Shown here one piece after another: positions 23,852 to 35,032 of a stretch of DNA of 64,000 nt; position 1 is the stretch's first letter; each line of letters opens with the position of its first letter. The notes under the pieces were generated by a model. That model worked only from the letters and a program-made list of their open reading frames with translations. It did no database searches and was not told the origin of the DNA. The stretch is taken from NCBI GenBank assembly GCA_947000775.1, contig CAMQGK010000047.1, positions 62,001 through 126,000 of the forward strand, in the 5' to 3' direction. Origin of the DNA: Pterois miles (lineage: Eukaryota > Chordata > Actinopteri > Perciformes > Scorpaenidae). Made by a program: the position numbers and the translations under genes.

Positions 23852-26236
23852 AGTGGCGGACCGTGCATTTACCCTAGGCCTTAGTAATGCTCGTTGCTAC
23901 TTATAGTTTAGAGAGAGAGATATAAAGGGTTGTGCATAAGAAATTGCTTGGAGGGGTGAGTTTCCTTTATGAGTAAGCAGCGACACAATAAAACATAATA
24001 TACTATAAGTTGAATATATTTAGGAATGGAACATTTTACTCACAAAAATTGGATTGTAGACAAATCCTCCTCCTCTCTTTCCTCAAAAACACCTCATTCT
24101 TGTGTGAGATTTCCGTGCGCTTAGTTCCATAGGAGGTCCTTTTCTATTGCAGGAAGCGAAAGTGGCCTGCTGTGTTTGGATAGTTTTATGGGGAAAAGTG
24201 GAAGAAGAGTGGAGGGAATGGTACGCAAATAAAGTGTAGCTGCCCCATGCTCTCATCAGATTTTTTGATGAAGGAAAGGGAGTGGGAGTTTTCCTGAAAA
24301 TAAGGTAAAGGTTTGTTTAGCCGTGAAGATAAAAAGTGCCCGTGGTTGCGTTAGTGGAGAAGGCTGTGGGGAAATGTTTTTGTATCCTGAAACTTGGGGG
24401 TGAGGAGGGTGACAAACTCAGTTTTTCGTGGTTTGATTGGTTGTGTTGGAAATAATATGAGATGAGGGTTGGGGTGCGAGGTTGCGTTGACTCTGTGCGC
24501 TGGAGCGCTGCGGTGGTTAGTTCCTAGGTTCTCAATGGCTTTCTGTCGCTAAGGTGTAAGCTCCTCTGGAGACTGTTTTGTTGGAAGAAAATAGCGTGCT
24601 TGTCCATAGCGAGCGCACTGGTCTCTATTTTATGAGGGATTTTTGGCTTTAATGTTGCTTGGTTTGCCAGTGTTGGTGCAAGAGGGCGGCTGGATTTGTA
24701 GTAGTTGGTGGCGAGGCGACTAGAAAAAAATGCAGCAAGGCATTGAGGTGGGCGAAAAAAATTTGCATTCTTTAAGCTTTGAGGCTTGGTAGTATAAAGA
24801 GCCGATGTGATAGAGTGTATGAATAAAGCCAAAGGTGCTCTCTTTTAATTTAGCCTGCACCCCATTTAACAGAAGACATGCCGCTGCGCCGTCAAAACAC
24901 TGGGCCACAACTTTACCCAGCATTCATTTTCCAACAAAAACCAATGATAAGGCTGCTATGTCATGGCTCGCTTCCCCTGGTTACATCTTCAAATCTGACA
25001 AATCGCTCCTTGACACCCGTGCCCGTTACGTAACGCAGGACCAGTGCGAGCTGCGCTGCGTTACTCGCGTCTGTCGTCTCATCCACCGTAACAGAGACAA
25101 ACTGTGCTTTTTTAACTTCACTTTTTATCTCTTCTCCCATTACTTCAGCAATAGCAGTGATCAGGTCGTTTTGTATTTTACCCGACGTTCCACTAAACAC
25201 TTTATTAGTGGACAGGTGGTAATGTAAATCCGTGTTGCTTTCAGCAATGAGAGAAAGAGCTCCCATGTTTCCTCTGTTGTTGGTCCAGCGCTTTATGTGT
25301 CCCCGAAATGACAGTTCCTGCTTTCCCAAAAAAATTAGTCTACGTCTTTTAAGATTTCCCTGTTTTTCTTCACCTTTTCGTTGTGGAGCTCCGTTTCCCT
25401 GCGCACTTGCTCGTTAGCTGTAGATCCACTCTGGTTTCCCCAAAAGTTTTGGAGAGCACCGTTGCTTGTAAGTGTCCGGAGTGCTTTGGTGTCTGTTGCT
25501 GCCTTGGTTAGGCAAGTCAAATTTCCAAACCCACTGTGGCTCCAAACACCATGTCATAGTGGAAATAACAAGCACTCCAGCAATATAATTTGAGTGTTCC
25601 TCGGACCCTGTGAGCCAGGGGTACGCTCGTAGTTGGTAACCTGAAAGTGGCGCACAAATCCTTTTCTGGTTGTGAAGGCTAGCTAGCTCCGGAGTTGTCC
25701 GACCTTTCCTAACAATGTCCAGCTTTTCATGAAAAGCCCGTCTTGAAAATGGCCTTGACAGTAATCTGCCACCAATCTATTTCTTCTCCTCCTTCAGCCA
25801 TTGTGGGTGAAAAATGCAGCGCAAAAAAATATTTGTGCGCAGCTCGCTAAGGAGTTTGTAGGGCTGGTACGCTCTCTGACTATCCAATCAACGGCTCTGA
25901 ATACGGTGACGTTACCGTACGCCAGCTGGAAGGCCCTGGTAATACCAACTCAAAATTGATGGTTAAACAAAGTGTGATTTATTTTTGTGTTAGATGGCCG
26001 CAGAACGGATTGTGAAGGCCTCCAGGCGGATTTATTTGACTTTGACCCTGCCTGGCAACAAATGAAGCTGAAATGTGTTGGTTAAATGCTTTACTATGAA
26101 AATGCACATCTGGAAGCAGACAGACTATTTAGACTTATTTAATAAGTATTCATGGAAAAATATAATTAATGCCTGTGATTCAGATATTTTTTAGGCCAGC
26201 AGAGAAGGCTTTGCAGGCCCTGACGGCCCACCACTG
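23852..26236 (-). mobile_element. hAT-family DNA transposon, copy 3 (best preserved, 2.4 kb)
   Basis: Bounded by AGTGGCGGACCGTGCATTT and GGCCCACCACTG, with GTAAATCA to the right (26237-26244). It sits at the same point of the monomer (after CTTCAGTAGTAAATCA) as copy 2. The coding strand is minus. The middle encodes a transposase of the hAT group with a DUF4371-type region, common in fish and often annotated as ZMYM-like. Single-base losses break the frame many times. Together with copies 1 and 2 it belongs to a compound repeat of transposon plus about 1.3-1.4 kb satellite. Confidence 0.8.
24524..25593 (-). pseudogene. hAT transposase (DUF4371/ZMYM-like) pseudogene in copy 3
   Basis: Read right to left on the minus strand. 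An N-terminal piece near 25335-25520 contains GSTANEQVRRETELHNEKVK. The central piece 24961-25329 contains GKQELSFRGH, NNRGN, SGKIQNDLITAIAEVM, VTVDETTDASNAAQLALV and LRYVTGTGVKERF. The DETTD region carries one of the conserved acidic residues of this transposase group. The frame then shifts, and a short piece follows at 24524-24832. Frameshifts between all three pieces and the absence of a recognisable C-terminal dimerisation region make it non-functional as read. Part of the damage may be base-call error. Confidence 0.7.
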
Positions 26237-28011
26237 GTAAATCAGTTGAAAGTTATATAAACACCATTATTTATTTGTATTTTTACAGAGACTCAGACTG
26301 AGTGTTGCTGTAGTTAGCGGCTCCTTTACAACAATGAAGAAATGCTGATTCCCGACCAGGTCAGAAGGATGACGGACCACAAGACGGACAGAACGGAAGG
26401 AACGCTGTGTTTTTATGGACGACGTAAGTAAGCTGCACTCTAAAGGAACATTTTGGAAAATATGAATATTGATTTTCTAGTCAACAGTTAGACAAGAAGG
26501 TTGTTACCACTGTAAATATGTAGCTGCAGCCAGCTTCAGTAGTGTCCAAGATGAAGCCTACACATGTTTTCCAGACTCATGTAATCTGTGACACCACTGA
26601 TCAATGCAGATTTATTTCAACATGAATTAGTCTTATAGTTGATCATTATAGCTGAAGTCTGGGAGTCACTGACAGCAGACTAAGAGAAGGATCCAGATTC
26701 CTGACTTGTTTCTGATGTCACAGGACAGGACTCTTCCTGGAGAGTGGACGACAACAGAACCACACCAAGCCAGCAGCATCACACAACCAGTCTGATGTGA
26801 GGAAGCTCCAGCACCACAGCAGTCCACTCAACACACTGAACCGCCTTCAGGTCTTCAGCTTTACATGCTGGACTGATCTCATGTTTATATTAGTCAAAAA
26901 AACAAAAACTCAGCCATGTAACATGATCCTGTGTTAGTCTCATGCTGATGTTGGTTAACATGAATCTTCTTCAGTAGTAAATCAGTTGAAGGTTATATAA
27001 AACACCATTATTTATTTGTATTTTTACAGAGACTCAGACTGAGTGTTGCTGTAGTTCACTGGCTCCTTTACAACAATGAAGAAATGCTGATTCCCGACTA
27101 GGTCAGATGGATGACGGACCACAAGACGGACAGAACGGACCGAAACGCCTGTGTTTACGTGGACGACGTAAGTAAGCTGCACTCTAAAGGAAAATTTTGT
27201 CATTTTGGGAAATATGCATATTGATTTTCTAGCCAACAGTTAGAAAAGAAGATTGGTACCACTGTAAATATGTAGCTGCAGCCAGCTTCAGTAGTGTCCA
27301 AGATGAAGCCTACACATGTTTTCCAGACTCATGTAATCTGTGACACCACTGATCAATGCAGATTTATTTATACATGAATTAGTGTTCATAATTGATTATT
27401 ACAGCTGAAGTCTGGGAGACACTGACAGCAGACTAAGAGACGGATCCAGATTCCTGACTTGTTTCTGATCTCACACGACAGGACTCTTCCCGGAGAGTGG
27501 ACGACAACCGACCCACACCAAGCCAGCAGCATCACACAACCAGTCTGATATGAGGAAGCTCCAGCACCACAGCAGTCCACTCAACACACTGAACCACCTT
27601 CAGGTCTTCAGCTTTACATGCTGGACTGATCTCATGTTTATATTAGTCAAAAAAACAAAAACTCAGCCATGTAACATGATCCTGTGTTCAGTCTCATGCT
27701 GATGTTGGTTAACATGAATCTTCTTCAGTGGTAAATCAGTTGAAGGTTATATAAAACACCATTATTTATTTGTATTTTTACAGAGACTCAGACTGAGTGT
27801 TGCTGTAGTTCAGCGGCTCCTTTACAACATTGAAGAAATGCTGATTCCCGACCAGGTCAGATGGATGACGGACCACAAGACGGACAGAATGGACGGAAAC
27901 GCCTGTGTTTTTATGGACGACGTAAGTAAGCTGCACATTAAAGGAACATTTTGTCATTTTGGAAAATATGAATATTGATTTTCTAGCCAACAGTTAGACA
28001 AGAAGGTTGTT
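26237..28011 (+). repeat. Macrosatellite array 1, right end
   Basis: Exon A at 26289 (several lost bases), 27030 (in-frame TAG inside, CCCGACTAGGTC) and 27784 (open, Asn to Ile change). The array stops within the intron-like part at GAAGGTTGTT (28011) where retrotransposon sequence begins. From about 26440 onward the quality is again normal. Confidence 0.92.
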
Positions 28012-28108
28012 GGTAATGACCTGGCCGGTGATCTTGTCTGGTCTGTAGCATTTGCCCCTACAGAGAAACTGGTGGAAGGTATGGAGTCTCCTAAGGACTC
28101 TGCTGGAG

Positions 28109-28180
28109 TAGAAGAAGAAGAAGAAGAAGAAGATCAACCTTTATTAGTCCCACAGTGGGGAAATTCAATTTACACTCTGT
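28109..28180 (-). mobile_element. (GAA)n plus inverted LINE 3' tail
   Basis: GAAGAAGAAGAAG is followed by ATCAACCTTTATTAGTCCCACAGTGGGGAAATT, which is the reverse complement of the end shared by many fish L2/Rex-like LINEs and their SINE partners (ending in AATAAAGGTT). It lies inside the retrotransposon 5' region, so it is either a secondary insertion or part of the truncation junction. Confidence 0.6.
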
Positions 28181-28189
28181 TGGTTTTTT

Positions 28190-31135
28190 TTGTTGGTACT
28201 TTCCACCTGTGCAGTGACTCGTGCTATGAACCGTGCTAGTGCACGTTCTGGTCTTGATAGTCCAGTTAAAAAAAGTGTGTCTGTATTTCCTGTTCCTGTT
28301 TTTCCCTTGCATGTGTCTCGCAGTGACCTCGTGAAAGAGCAGAGAGACGACCCCACACTTCAGGCTTTGTACAGTCAGGTTATCCAAGCTGATGATGTGG
28401 AGAGCACAGCATGTGGTTATTTCCTTCAAAATGGTCTTTTGGTGAGAAAATGGGTTCCTCAGGGGGAATGTTTTGTGGGGGATGAAGTTGTGCAGATTGT
28501 TCTACCTTCCACATTAAGGCCCACAGTACTTAAGACTGCACATGATGGCATTGCATGTCATTTAGGGGTACGAAAAACCTATGACAGAGTGCTAAAATAT
28601 TTCTACTGGCCTCGTTTGAAGCGGGACATTTCTGCATTTATTAAAACCTGCCACACTTGTCAGCTGACTGGTAAACCAAACCAGGTGATTAAGCCTGCTC
28701 CTTTGTATCCCATCCCAGTTGCTGAGCATCCATTTGAACACCTGATTGTTGATTGTGTAGGTCCCTTGCCACGCTCCAAGGCTGGTAGCAATTTTTTGCT
28801 AACCGTGATGTGCCAAGCCACACGTTATCCTGCTGCCTATCCCCTCAGAAACATCACTACCAAGTCAGTAGTTAAAGCTCTGACACAGTTCATGTCCATC
28901 TTTGGTATCCCAAAGGTCATTCAGACTGATCAGGGGTCTAGCTTCTGTTCAAAGTTGTTTGCAGAAGTGTTACAGGAGTTGAACATCAAACATTCTCAGT
29001 CCAGCGCATACCACGCTCAGAGCCAGGGGGCGCTAGAAAGGTTTCACCAAACACTGAAATCTCTTCTCCGTGCATATTGCACTGAGTTGGACTGTGACTG
29101 GGAAGAGGGGTTACCATGGCTGTTGCTAGCTGCCAGAGAGGTGTCCCAGGAGAGTCTGGGGTTCAGTCCTAATGACTTGGTTTTTGGCCACAAGGTCAGA
29201 GGCCCTTTAGCCTCTTTACACAGAGACTGGCAGGCTGAGGAGCCCCCAGGAAACTTGATTGATTACATAAATGGTTTCAAACATCGGCTGTACAGGGCAA
29301 ATAAATTGGCAAAAGAAAATCTACAAGCAGCTCAGAGAAAAATGAAACGTCTTTATGATCGGCGTTGTGAACGTCGTGAATTTAGTCCTGGAGATAAAGT
29401 TCTTGCACTTCTGCCTGTAGTTGGCTCTACTTTTCAGGCTAAGTTTTCAGGTCTGTATACAGTTGTCCGTAAATTGTCAGAGGTAAACTATGTAATCTCA
29501 ACTCCTGACCGGAAGAAGTCTGTGCAGTTGTGTCACATTAATCTGTTAAAACCGTATTTTGCTCGTTGTCCTGCACCAGATCCTGTTGCTCCAGTTAACT
29601 CTGCTGCTGCAGGAGTTTCAGTGGGTCAACCCCCACCTCCTGACCTGGCAGGAGTATTGGAGGAAGAGGTGTATACGCCAGATGATGGGATTTTGAGAGG
29701 GTGTCTAAAGAACTCTGAGTCATTGGCTAACCTGGAAGAAATGTTGAAACATTTACCTGAACCAAACAGATCACAGTTGGTAAATCTAATTAAAAGTTAT
29801 CCCTGTCTGTTTGCAGATACACCATCTCGCACTCATGTTATTGAGCATGACATTGATGTGGGTGAGGCCAAGCCAGTCAGACAACGGTATTATCGTATGT
29901 CTCCAGACAAGCGTGAACATTTGGAAGCAGAGGTCAGATACATGTTGGAAAATAACATTGCTGAACCTTGTTCATCTAGCTGGTCATCGCCATGCTTGCT
30001 TGTAAAGAAGCCTGATGATACGTTCAGACCATGTACAGACCTCCGAAAAGTGAACCAACTCACAAAACCTGACTCCTTTCCACTTCCACGTTTGGAAGAC
30101 TGTGTAGATCAGGTTGGATCTGCCAAGTTTGTTAGTAAATTTGATTTACTTAAAGGTTACGTGGCAGGTTCCTTTAACACCTAGAGCTAGGGAGATTGCT
30201 GCTTTCATTACGCCAAATGGTTTGTATTCATATACTGTTATGCCATTTGGGTTACGTAATGCTCCAGCCACTTTCCAGCGCCTAATGAACAAGGTGGTGT
30301 CAGGCCTGGAGGGATGTGCTGTTTTTTGGATGATGTGGTGATATACAGTGACACCTGGGAGGAACATCTTAAACGCGTTCAGAGTTTGTTTGACCGTTTA
30401 GCCTGGGCATCTTTGACCATTAACTTGGCAAAATGTGAGTTTGCCAAGGCCACTGTCACCTATTTGGGTAAAGTGGTTGGCCATGGGCAGGTGCGCCCAG
30501 TGAGAGCAAAGGTGTTGGCAGTGGACAAATTTCCTGTTCCAACTACCAAGAAAGAGCTTTCTCGGTTCTTGGGGATGGTCGGGTACTACCGTGGGTTTTG
30601 TAAAAATTTCTCCACAGTAGTTGCTCCACTTACTTCTCTTCTTAGCCCAAAGGTGAAGTTCGAATGGTCTCTTCCATGTCAGGAAGCATTTGAATCTGTG
30701 AAGTCTTTATTGTGTTCGGCTCCTGTTTTAGCAGCTCCACAGATGGATAAACCGTTCTCCCTGTATGTGGATGCTAGCAAAGTGGGAGCTGGTGCTGTGC
30801 TCATGCAGGCTAACCAAAGTGGTGTTGATTGCCCGGTGAGTTACTTTTCTAAAAAGTTCAACTCACACCAATTGAACTATTCTATCATTGAAAAAGAAGC
30901 ACTGGCACTCATCTGGGCATTGCAACACTTTGAGGTTTATATTGGGAGTGGAGTTAGACCTTTAGTGGTATACACAGACCATAATCCACTAACCTTTCTC
31001 CACTCACTCCAAAACCCAAATCAGCGGCTTATGCGTTGGTGTCTTTTCCTGCAGCCGTTTCATTTAGACATACGTCACATAAAGGGAACTGAAAATACAG
31101 TGGCTGATGCCATGTCCAGAGCTATAGCTGTTTAA
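28190..31135 (+). pseudogene. Gmr1-like pol polyprotein (integrase - reverse transcriptase - RNase H), two frame breaks
   Basis: The first open part (28190-30184, 664 codons) holds the integrase zinc-binding region (AHDGIACHLG ... CHTCQ, codons ~115-160), the catalytic core with all three acidic residues (LIVDCVGPLP, IQTDQGSSF, GALERFHQT), then the RT start (SSPCLLVKKPDDTFRPCTDL, KFDLLKGY). An extra G at about 30161 shifts the frame; a second break is a one-base-short T run at about 30322-30327, directly at the catalytic DD motif. From there the frame (30314-31135) runs through RT thumb (FLGMVGYYRGF) and RNase H with its acidic residues (LYVDAS, EKEAL, YTDHNPL, VADAMSR), ending TAA. Domains are otherwise well kept, so it is young or little decayed. 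The true start is lost with the 5' truncation. Confidence 0.9.
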
Positions 31136-31409
31136 ATTAATGTGTTTTCCTCCCTGCAGTTTCTCTCTCTGCCCATTCGGGTTTCTCCTCTCTTAAACTG
31201 CTTCCTAGGTACCAAGGTTGCTGGGAGGATGACCTGGATGCTTAGGAGATGGGAGCTTGCAGATTGGATGGACATTGACACATTAAAATCAGTTATTTGC
31301 CAGAGTATTTGGATTATGTTATAACCTTAATTATTTTGATTGTAGGTAGTATTTGGAAGTAATTGTAGCAGTAGTTGATTTGTGAATCCTAGTGAGGATC
31401 CCCATTTTT

Positions 31410-31420
31410 AAGGGAGGGGG
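31410..31420 (+). other. Polypurine tract of the Gypsy element
   Basis: AAGGGAGGGGG lies directly before TGTGACGACC. It would prime plus-strand synthesis and fixes the left edge of the LTR. Confidence 0.8.
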
Positions 31421-31834
31421 TGTGACGACCCTCTCTCTCACTCTTCCTGTTTGACTGCTGTGCTGCTGCCTTTACAGGTCTAGGGCGTGGCTGACTGGTG
31501 TGGCTGGGCGGGTCGTCTGTTTGGTTCTGCCCATCTGGGCTGGGCTGTAGTGAAGGCTTAAAAGGCCTGCCTTCTGTTAGTTTCTCTCTCTCTCTCAGCT
31601 GGGCCTGCTGCGGCCACTTCATCCTCCTGCCTTGGTTTTGGTTTGATGCACCATCCAACATGCATTACACTATATTTTCACACATACACACCCTAACATG
31701 ACTGATTTATCACTTACTTACACATCCCATCATTTGTGTTTAGTTTGCTTAAGTTGAGTTAAATAAATTAATATAAATTTGGTATCTGTGTGTGGCCTCC
31801 CTTCTTGTTGCCAGCCTTGAGCCAGTTGGTAACA
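31421..31834 (+). repeat. 3' LTR of the Gmr1-like element
   Basis: Begins TGTGACGACC directly after the purine tract and probably ends GGTAACA at 31834, giving TGT...ACA ends. It contains an AAATAAATTAA polyadenylation-like site near 31760. There is no 5' LTR in the window to compare, so the right edge is inferred from the TGT/ACA rule and from the start of Tc1-like sequence. Confidence 0.7.
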
Positions 31835-32710
31835 AGACCCCATGTCAGAAGCCTCATACCTGGACTAAGGAGGAGAAGAACTGGACCACTGCAGTCAGTC
31901 CTCTATTCAGGTGAAAGTAAATGTTGCATTTCATTTGGAAATCCAGGTCCCAGAGTCTGGAGGGAGAGTGGGGAGGCCCAGAATCCAAGTTGGTTGAAGT
32001 CCAGTGTGAAGTTTCCACAGTGGGTGATGATTTGGGGGGGCGCCATGTCATCTGCTGATGTGGGTCTACTGTGTTTCATCAGGTCCCAAGTCAACGCAGC
32101 CGTCTACCAGGAAACTTTAGAGCACTTTGTGCTTCCGTCTGCTGACAGGCTTTATGGAGATGCTGGTTTCCTGTTCCAGCAGGACTTAGCATCTGCCCAC
32201 AGTGCCAACGCTACTACTAACTGCTCTGCTGACCATCACACTACTGTGCTGGACTGGCCAGCCAACTGGCCTGGCCTGAACCCCACAGAGGATCTATGGG
32301 GTGTTGTCAAGAGGAAGATGAGAAACACCCAACCCACAATCCAGATGAGCTGAAGGCTGCTATCAGAGCAAGCTGAGCTTCAATAAGACCTCAGCAGAGC
32401 CACAGGCTGATGGCCTTCATGTCTCACCTCACTGATGCAGTAATTCATGCTGAAGGAAACCTGACCAAGCATTGCATGAAAAAACCCACAGACTTTTCAG
32501 AAGCTGGACATTTCTGTTTTGTAAACCTTTTTTTCCAGAGATGCCGTTTTCTTTCATTTTTGAGCTGTAGGCTGTAATTATTAAGATTACAATGAAAAAA
32601 AGCTTGAAACATGTTTAGTTTACATTTTAGATAAGATTCACTTTTCACTTTCTTAAATAACTGACAAACAATATTGAACTTTTTCACGATTTTTTGCACC
32701 TTTATACGTT
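31835..32710 (+). mobile_element. Tc1/mariner transposon fragment
   Basis: The 3' half of a fish Tc1-like transposase gene followed by its untranslated tail. The 5' half (DNA-binding domain and left inverted repeat) is missing, replaced by the LTR. After the stop, a 3' region with GTAAACCTTTTTTTCC and a run of A/T continues to about 32710. No right terminal inverted repeat could be matched because the left one is absent. Confidence 0.8.
31850..32353 (+). pseudogene. Tc1-like transposase, C-terminal part, inactive
   Basis: The reading frame covers the DDE catalytic domain: SVLYSGESKCCISFGNPGP, VWRESGEAQNP, VKFPQWVMIWGG, then FLFQQDLASAHSA and LDWPANWPGLNPTEDLWG. The first catalytic Asp, expected in the SDESKF-type motif, is Gly here, so the enzyme would be dead even if complete. 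The second Asp (QQD) and the terminal Glu (PTED) are present. It ends at an in-frame stop (ATGAGCTGA) a little before the usual C-terminus. Only the domain C-terminal to the DNA-binding region is present. Confidence 0.85.
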
Positions 32711-33000
32711 TCCACACTTTGGAGGTGAGTTTGAACGTATCATATCGCAGTCGCACCTTATTGTCTCTTAGAGAAGTTGTTTGTGGAAAAGCAGTATTAC
32801 TGTATAATCTGCAATATTAAAATTGTAGTTTGGGTTTATTTATTTATTTTTTCAGGCCATTTAAATCTAAATGTTAAATCTAAATGTTGAATATAAATCT
32901 CCATGTTCAATAAGGAAAATGTTGATTCTCAGTTACATTTTATAATAGTATTCAGACAGCTTTCCTAGTGTCCATAAAATATGTTCCATATGTCCTTAAA
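32711..33000. other. AT-rich spacer, nothing recognised
   Basis: Unique-looking A/T-rich DNA with short repeats of TCTAAATGTT. No coding or repeat feature supported. Confidence 0.5.
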
Positions 33001-33185
33001 ATGGGCTGCACGGTGCCGCGGTTAGCACTGTGGCCTCACAGCGAGGTCGGATCCGGCTCGGGGCCCTCGTGTGTGGAGTTTGCATCTTCTCCCTGTGTAA
33101 GTGTGGGTTTTCTCCACGTTCTCCAGCCTCCTCCCACCATCCAAAGACATGGACGGGTGTCCTTCATGTTGCTGGCTGTTCAAAA
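33001..33185 (+). mobile_element. Dispersed fish repeat (tRNA-like SINE head)
   Basis: GGGCTGCACGGTGCCGCGG, TTAGCACTGTGGCCTCACAG and GTTTTCTCCACGTTCTCC belong to a repeat common in fish that starts with a tRNA-like promoter. An inverted, fuller copy is at 47.87-48.26 kb. The family name is uncertain. Confidence 0.6.
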
Positions 33186-34120
33186 AAGTAATTCATAATC
33201 CATACAAAAATGTAAAAATGTCAGAGTCCACAGAAAAGCAGCTGGATTCAGGGTCTCTCCTTGAGGAGTGTTAGCTGAGCTGCACTCAGTAAGGACTGAC
33301 AGTGAGGAAATGCTCTCACATTGCGTTTACTTACTACATTGAAAACTGTGTTCCTGGCTGATAAAACCAAAGATTGGAGCAGATGTACAGTGTCACTGGT
33401 TTTTATGCTCTTTATGAAACGTGTTTTCCATACAGATAATGACAAGGTGGACACACGATGCTCTGGTTCATTTGAGAAGACCTGACCGATGCCTGCCTGC
33501 TGTTATTATGTTATGTTACCCTGCTCACTGTTGGGAAATGCACATCCATAATCACTACGACCTTTTAAAATTACAGCCCAGTGTTGAATAATCATGGTAC
33601 ACAGCAACAGTGATCCTTAAATCTTCCCAATGCAGATTGTTTTGTATAATCTATTTGAAGGCTAAATGTGAAAGGGCTTGATCCTAGTCCCAGAGAAATA
33701 TTCAAAATTAAATGGGATCATCAAATCATCATAGTTGTTGGATCAATTTTGGAGCTGCTTCACGCTTTTGTTTAAAAATGGTATTAGAAATATTACTATT
33801 ACTAGAGCTGAGTTTAAAAACAAAACATGATACCTTTAATAACTAATCATCTCAAGGCCATTTCAATACATTATCAGACATTATCGGTGATTTCTCTGGT
33901 TGTTGTTTTTCCAAATTAAAGTGGAGAACAAACTAAAGCTGTGAGGTTTTAGGGCTCAATAAACATCATTTGGACTGTGGTGTCATTAATGTGTAGGGAA
34001 GTTAAATCAAATGCAATCAAACAAGTATCACACTACCTGCAAATGATGGATTATTTCACGTTATGGTAACATCAATGAAAGTAAAAGAAGTCGCATACCA
34101 CATTTTAGATGTTTGATGTT
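33186..34120. other. Unassigned intergenic DNA
   Basis: About 930 bp of moderately AT-rich sequence. No open frame with protein-like composition, RNA gene or clear repeat was found. It lies downstream of the minus-strand gene candidate and may include its 3' flank. Confidence 0.5.
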
Positions 34121-34425
34121 GTCTTTTATTGAATTCAACACCAAAAGAGTCAAGTGGTAAAAAATAGTGGTGAGGTAAAAACTCCCAAAAACCCTTTTAA
34201 CAGGGAAAAACTGGGAGAAACCTCACAAAGAGCAACAGAGGAGGGCTCCCTCTTCCAGGATGGACATACAGAGTCCAGATGACTAAATGGATGTGTATAA
34301 TGTGAACACATATGGAGGGATGGATCCAGGAGGATGTCAAGCAGCTTCCAGGTGTCACTAAACAGATGCAGCCTGAGCAACACACCCTCCTCTCCTTCAT
34401 GTAACCTAGGGAGAGGACAAGATTG
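34121..34425. repeat. Dispersed repeat shared with exon 2 of the minus-strand gene
   Basis: Includes AAAACTGGGAGAAACCTCAC and GGAGGGCTCCCTCTTCCAGG followed by ATGGACATACAGAGTCCAGA. About 45 bp of this recurs at 35498-35545 within the Pro/Asp-rich exon. It resembles a short interspersed repeat of ray-finned fish, but I cannot name it. Confidence 0.5.
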
Positions 34426-34543
34426 TTGGTTTTAGTTCACAGTTGCTTTGGTAATGTAAATGTATGTTTCCCATGTCAATAAGCCCCTTTGGACTGAACT
34501 GAATTGCCGGGGCAGAGGACAGACAGACAGACTCACTGGCTCT

Positions 34544-34701
34544 TCAGATAATGTTCGGGGTCTTGAAGCTAGCAGGCTGCTGACAGTGGTTCGGTGTGTT
34601 CAGTGGACCGCTGCGGTGCTCGGGTGTCCTGGGATGATCGGCTGGTCCACATCCACTCTCAGATGCTCCAGGAATGCCAAAAACACAGGAAGAGTCCTGC
34701 C
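34544..34701 (-). other. Exon 4 (terminal) of the minus-strand gene candidate, homologous to satellite exon B
   Basis: The acceptor is GTTTTTGATATCATAG, then GGCAGGACTCTTCCTG, matching satellite GATCTCACAG + GACAGGACTCTTCCCGG. With one base carried from exon 3 it reads QDSSCVFGIPGASESG, ...HPRTPEHRSGPLNTPNH..., ending in TGA at 34546-34544. The satellite frame containing QHHSSPLNTLNH matches EHRSGPLNTPNH here. In phase 0 the exon instead begins GRTLPVFLAFLEHLRVDVDQ, parallel to DRTLPGEW. Which frame is used cannot be settled from the window. Confidence 0.55.
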
Positions 34702-34910
34702 CTATGATATCAAAAACAAGTCAGGATTTTTTTCTTTTATCACTACACTTCCTCCTTTGGGTTGACAGACATCACCATGTTCTTCCACATTTCTCCTGCA
34801 GACTCATGAATCTCTAAATAAATCAACTTTGATCTGTGCCATATTTCAACTTTAGCTTATAACCACTTAATGTCACCTTTGCTAGTCTTGTAGTCTTAGT
34901 GAGGACTTAC

Positions 34911-35032
34911 TTAGTTTGTTGGCTAAATCACAGGAGACCATCGCTCTCCAGCTCGTCTTGCGGTCGGCCATCCTTCTCATCTGTTCGGGAGGACCAACTT
35001 CTCCTCTGTCATCAAGGAAACTGCTGGACATC
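34911..35032 (-). other. Exon 3 of the minus-strand gene candidate, homologous to satellite exon A
   Basis: The acceptor is TTTTTCCTGCAG at 35034/35033 and the donor CTAA|GTAAGTCC at 34910. The frame giving PPEQMRRMADRKTSW and AMVSCDLANK matches satellite PDQVRWMTDHKT at nine or so of twelve positions. The upstream part reads TEEKLVLP, matching NEEMLIP, but in another frame, so about 2 bp have been gained or 1 lost between the two motifs. Confidence 0.55.

Larger units (their letters stand above)
28012..31834 (+). mobile_element. 5'-truncated Ty3/Gypsy retrotransposon, Gmr1-like (INT before RT), with 3' LTR
   Basis: From the array edge: a protease-end remnant (VVGNDLAGDLV, about 28010-28045), an interrupting GAA repeat and LINE tail, integrase, reverse transcriptase, RNase H, a 285-bp untranslated stretch, the polypurine tract AAGGGAGGGGG (31410-31420) and an LTR starting TGTGACGACC. 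Gag, the front of protease and the 5' LTR are absent. Gypsy elements normally have integrase last. The order here matches the deuterostome Gmr1 group, which is known from fish. The transposase-like sequence that follows suggests insertion into, or next to, a Tc1 copy. Confidence 0.85.

Noticed and set aside
1..28011. CRISPR-like regular repeats
   Set aside because: The period is about 755 bp, there are no short repeat/unique spacer units and no cas genes; the DNA is vertebrate.
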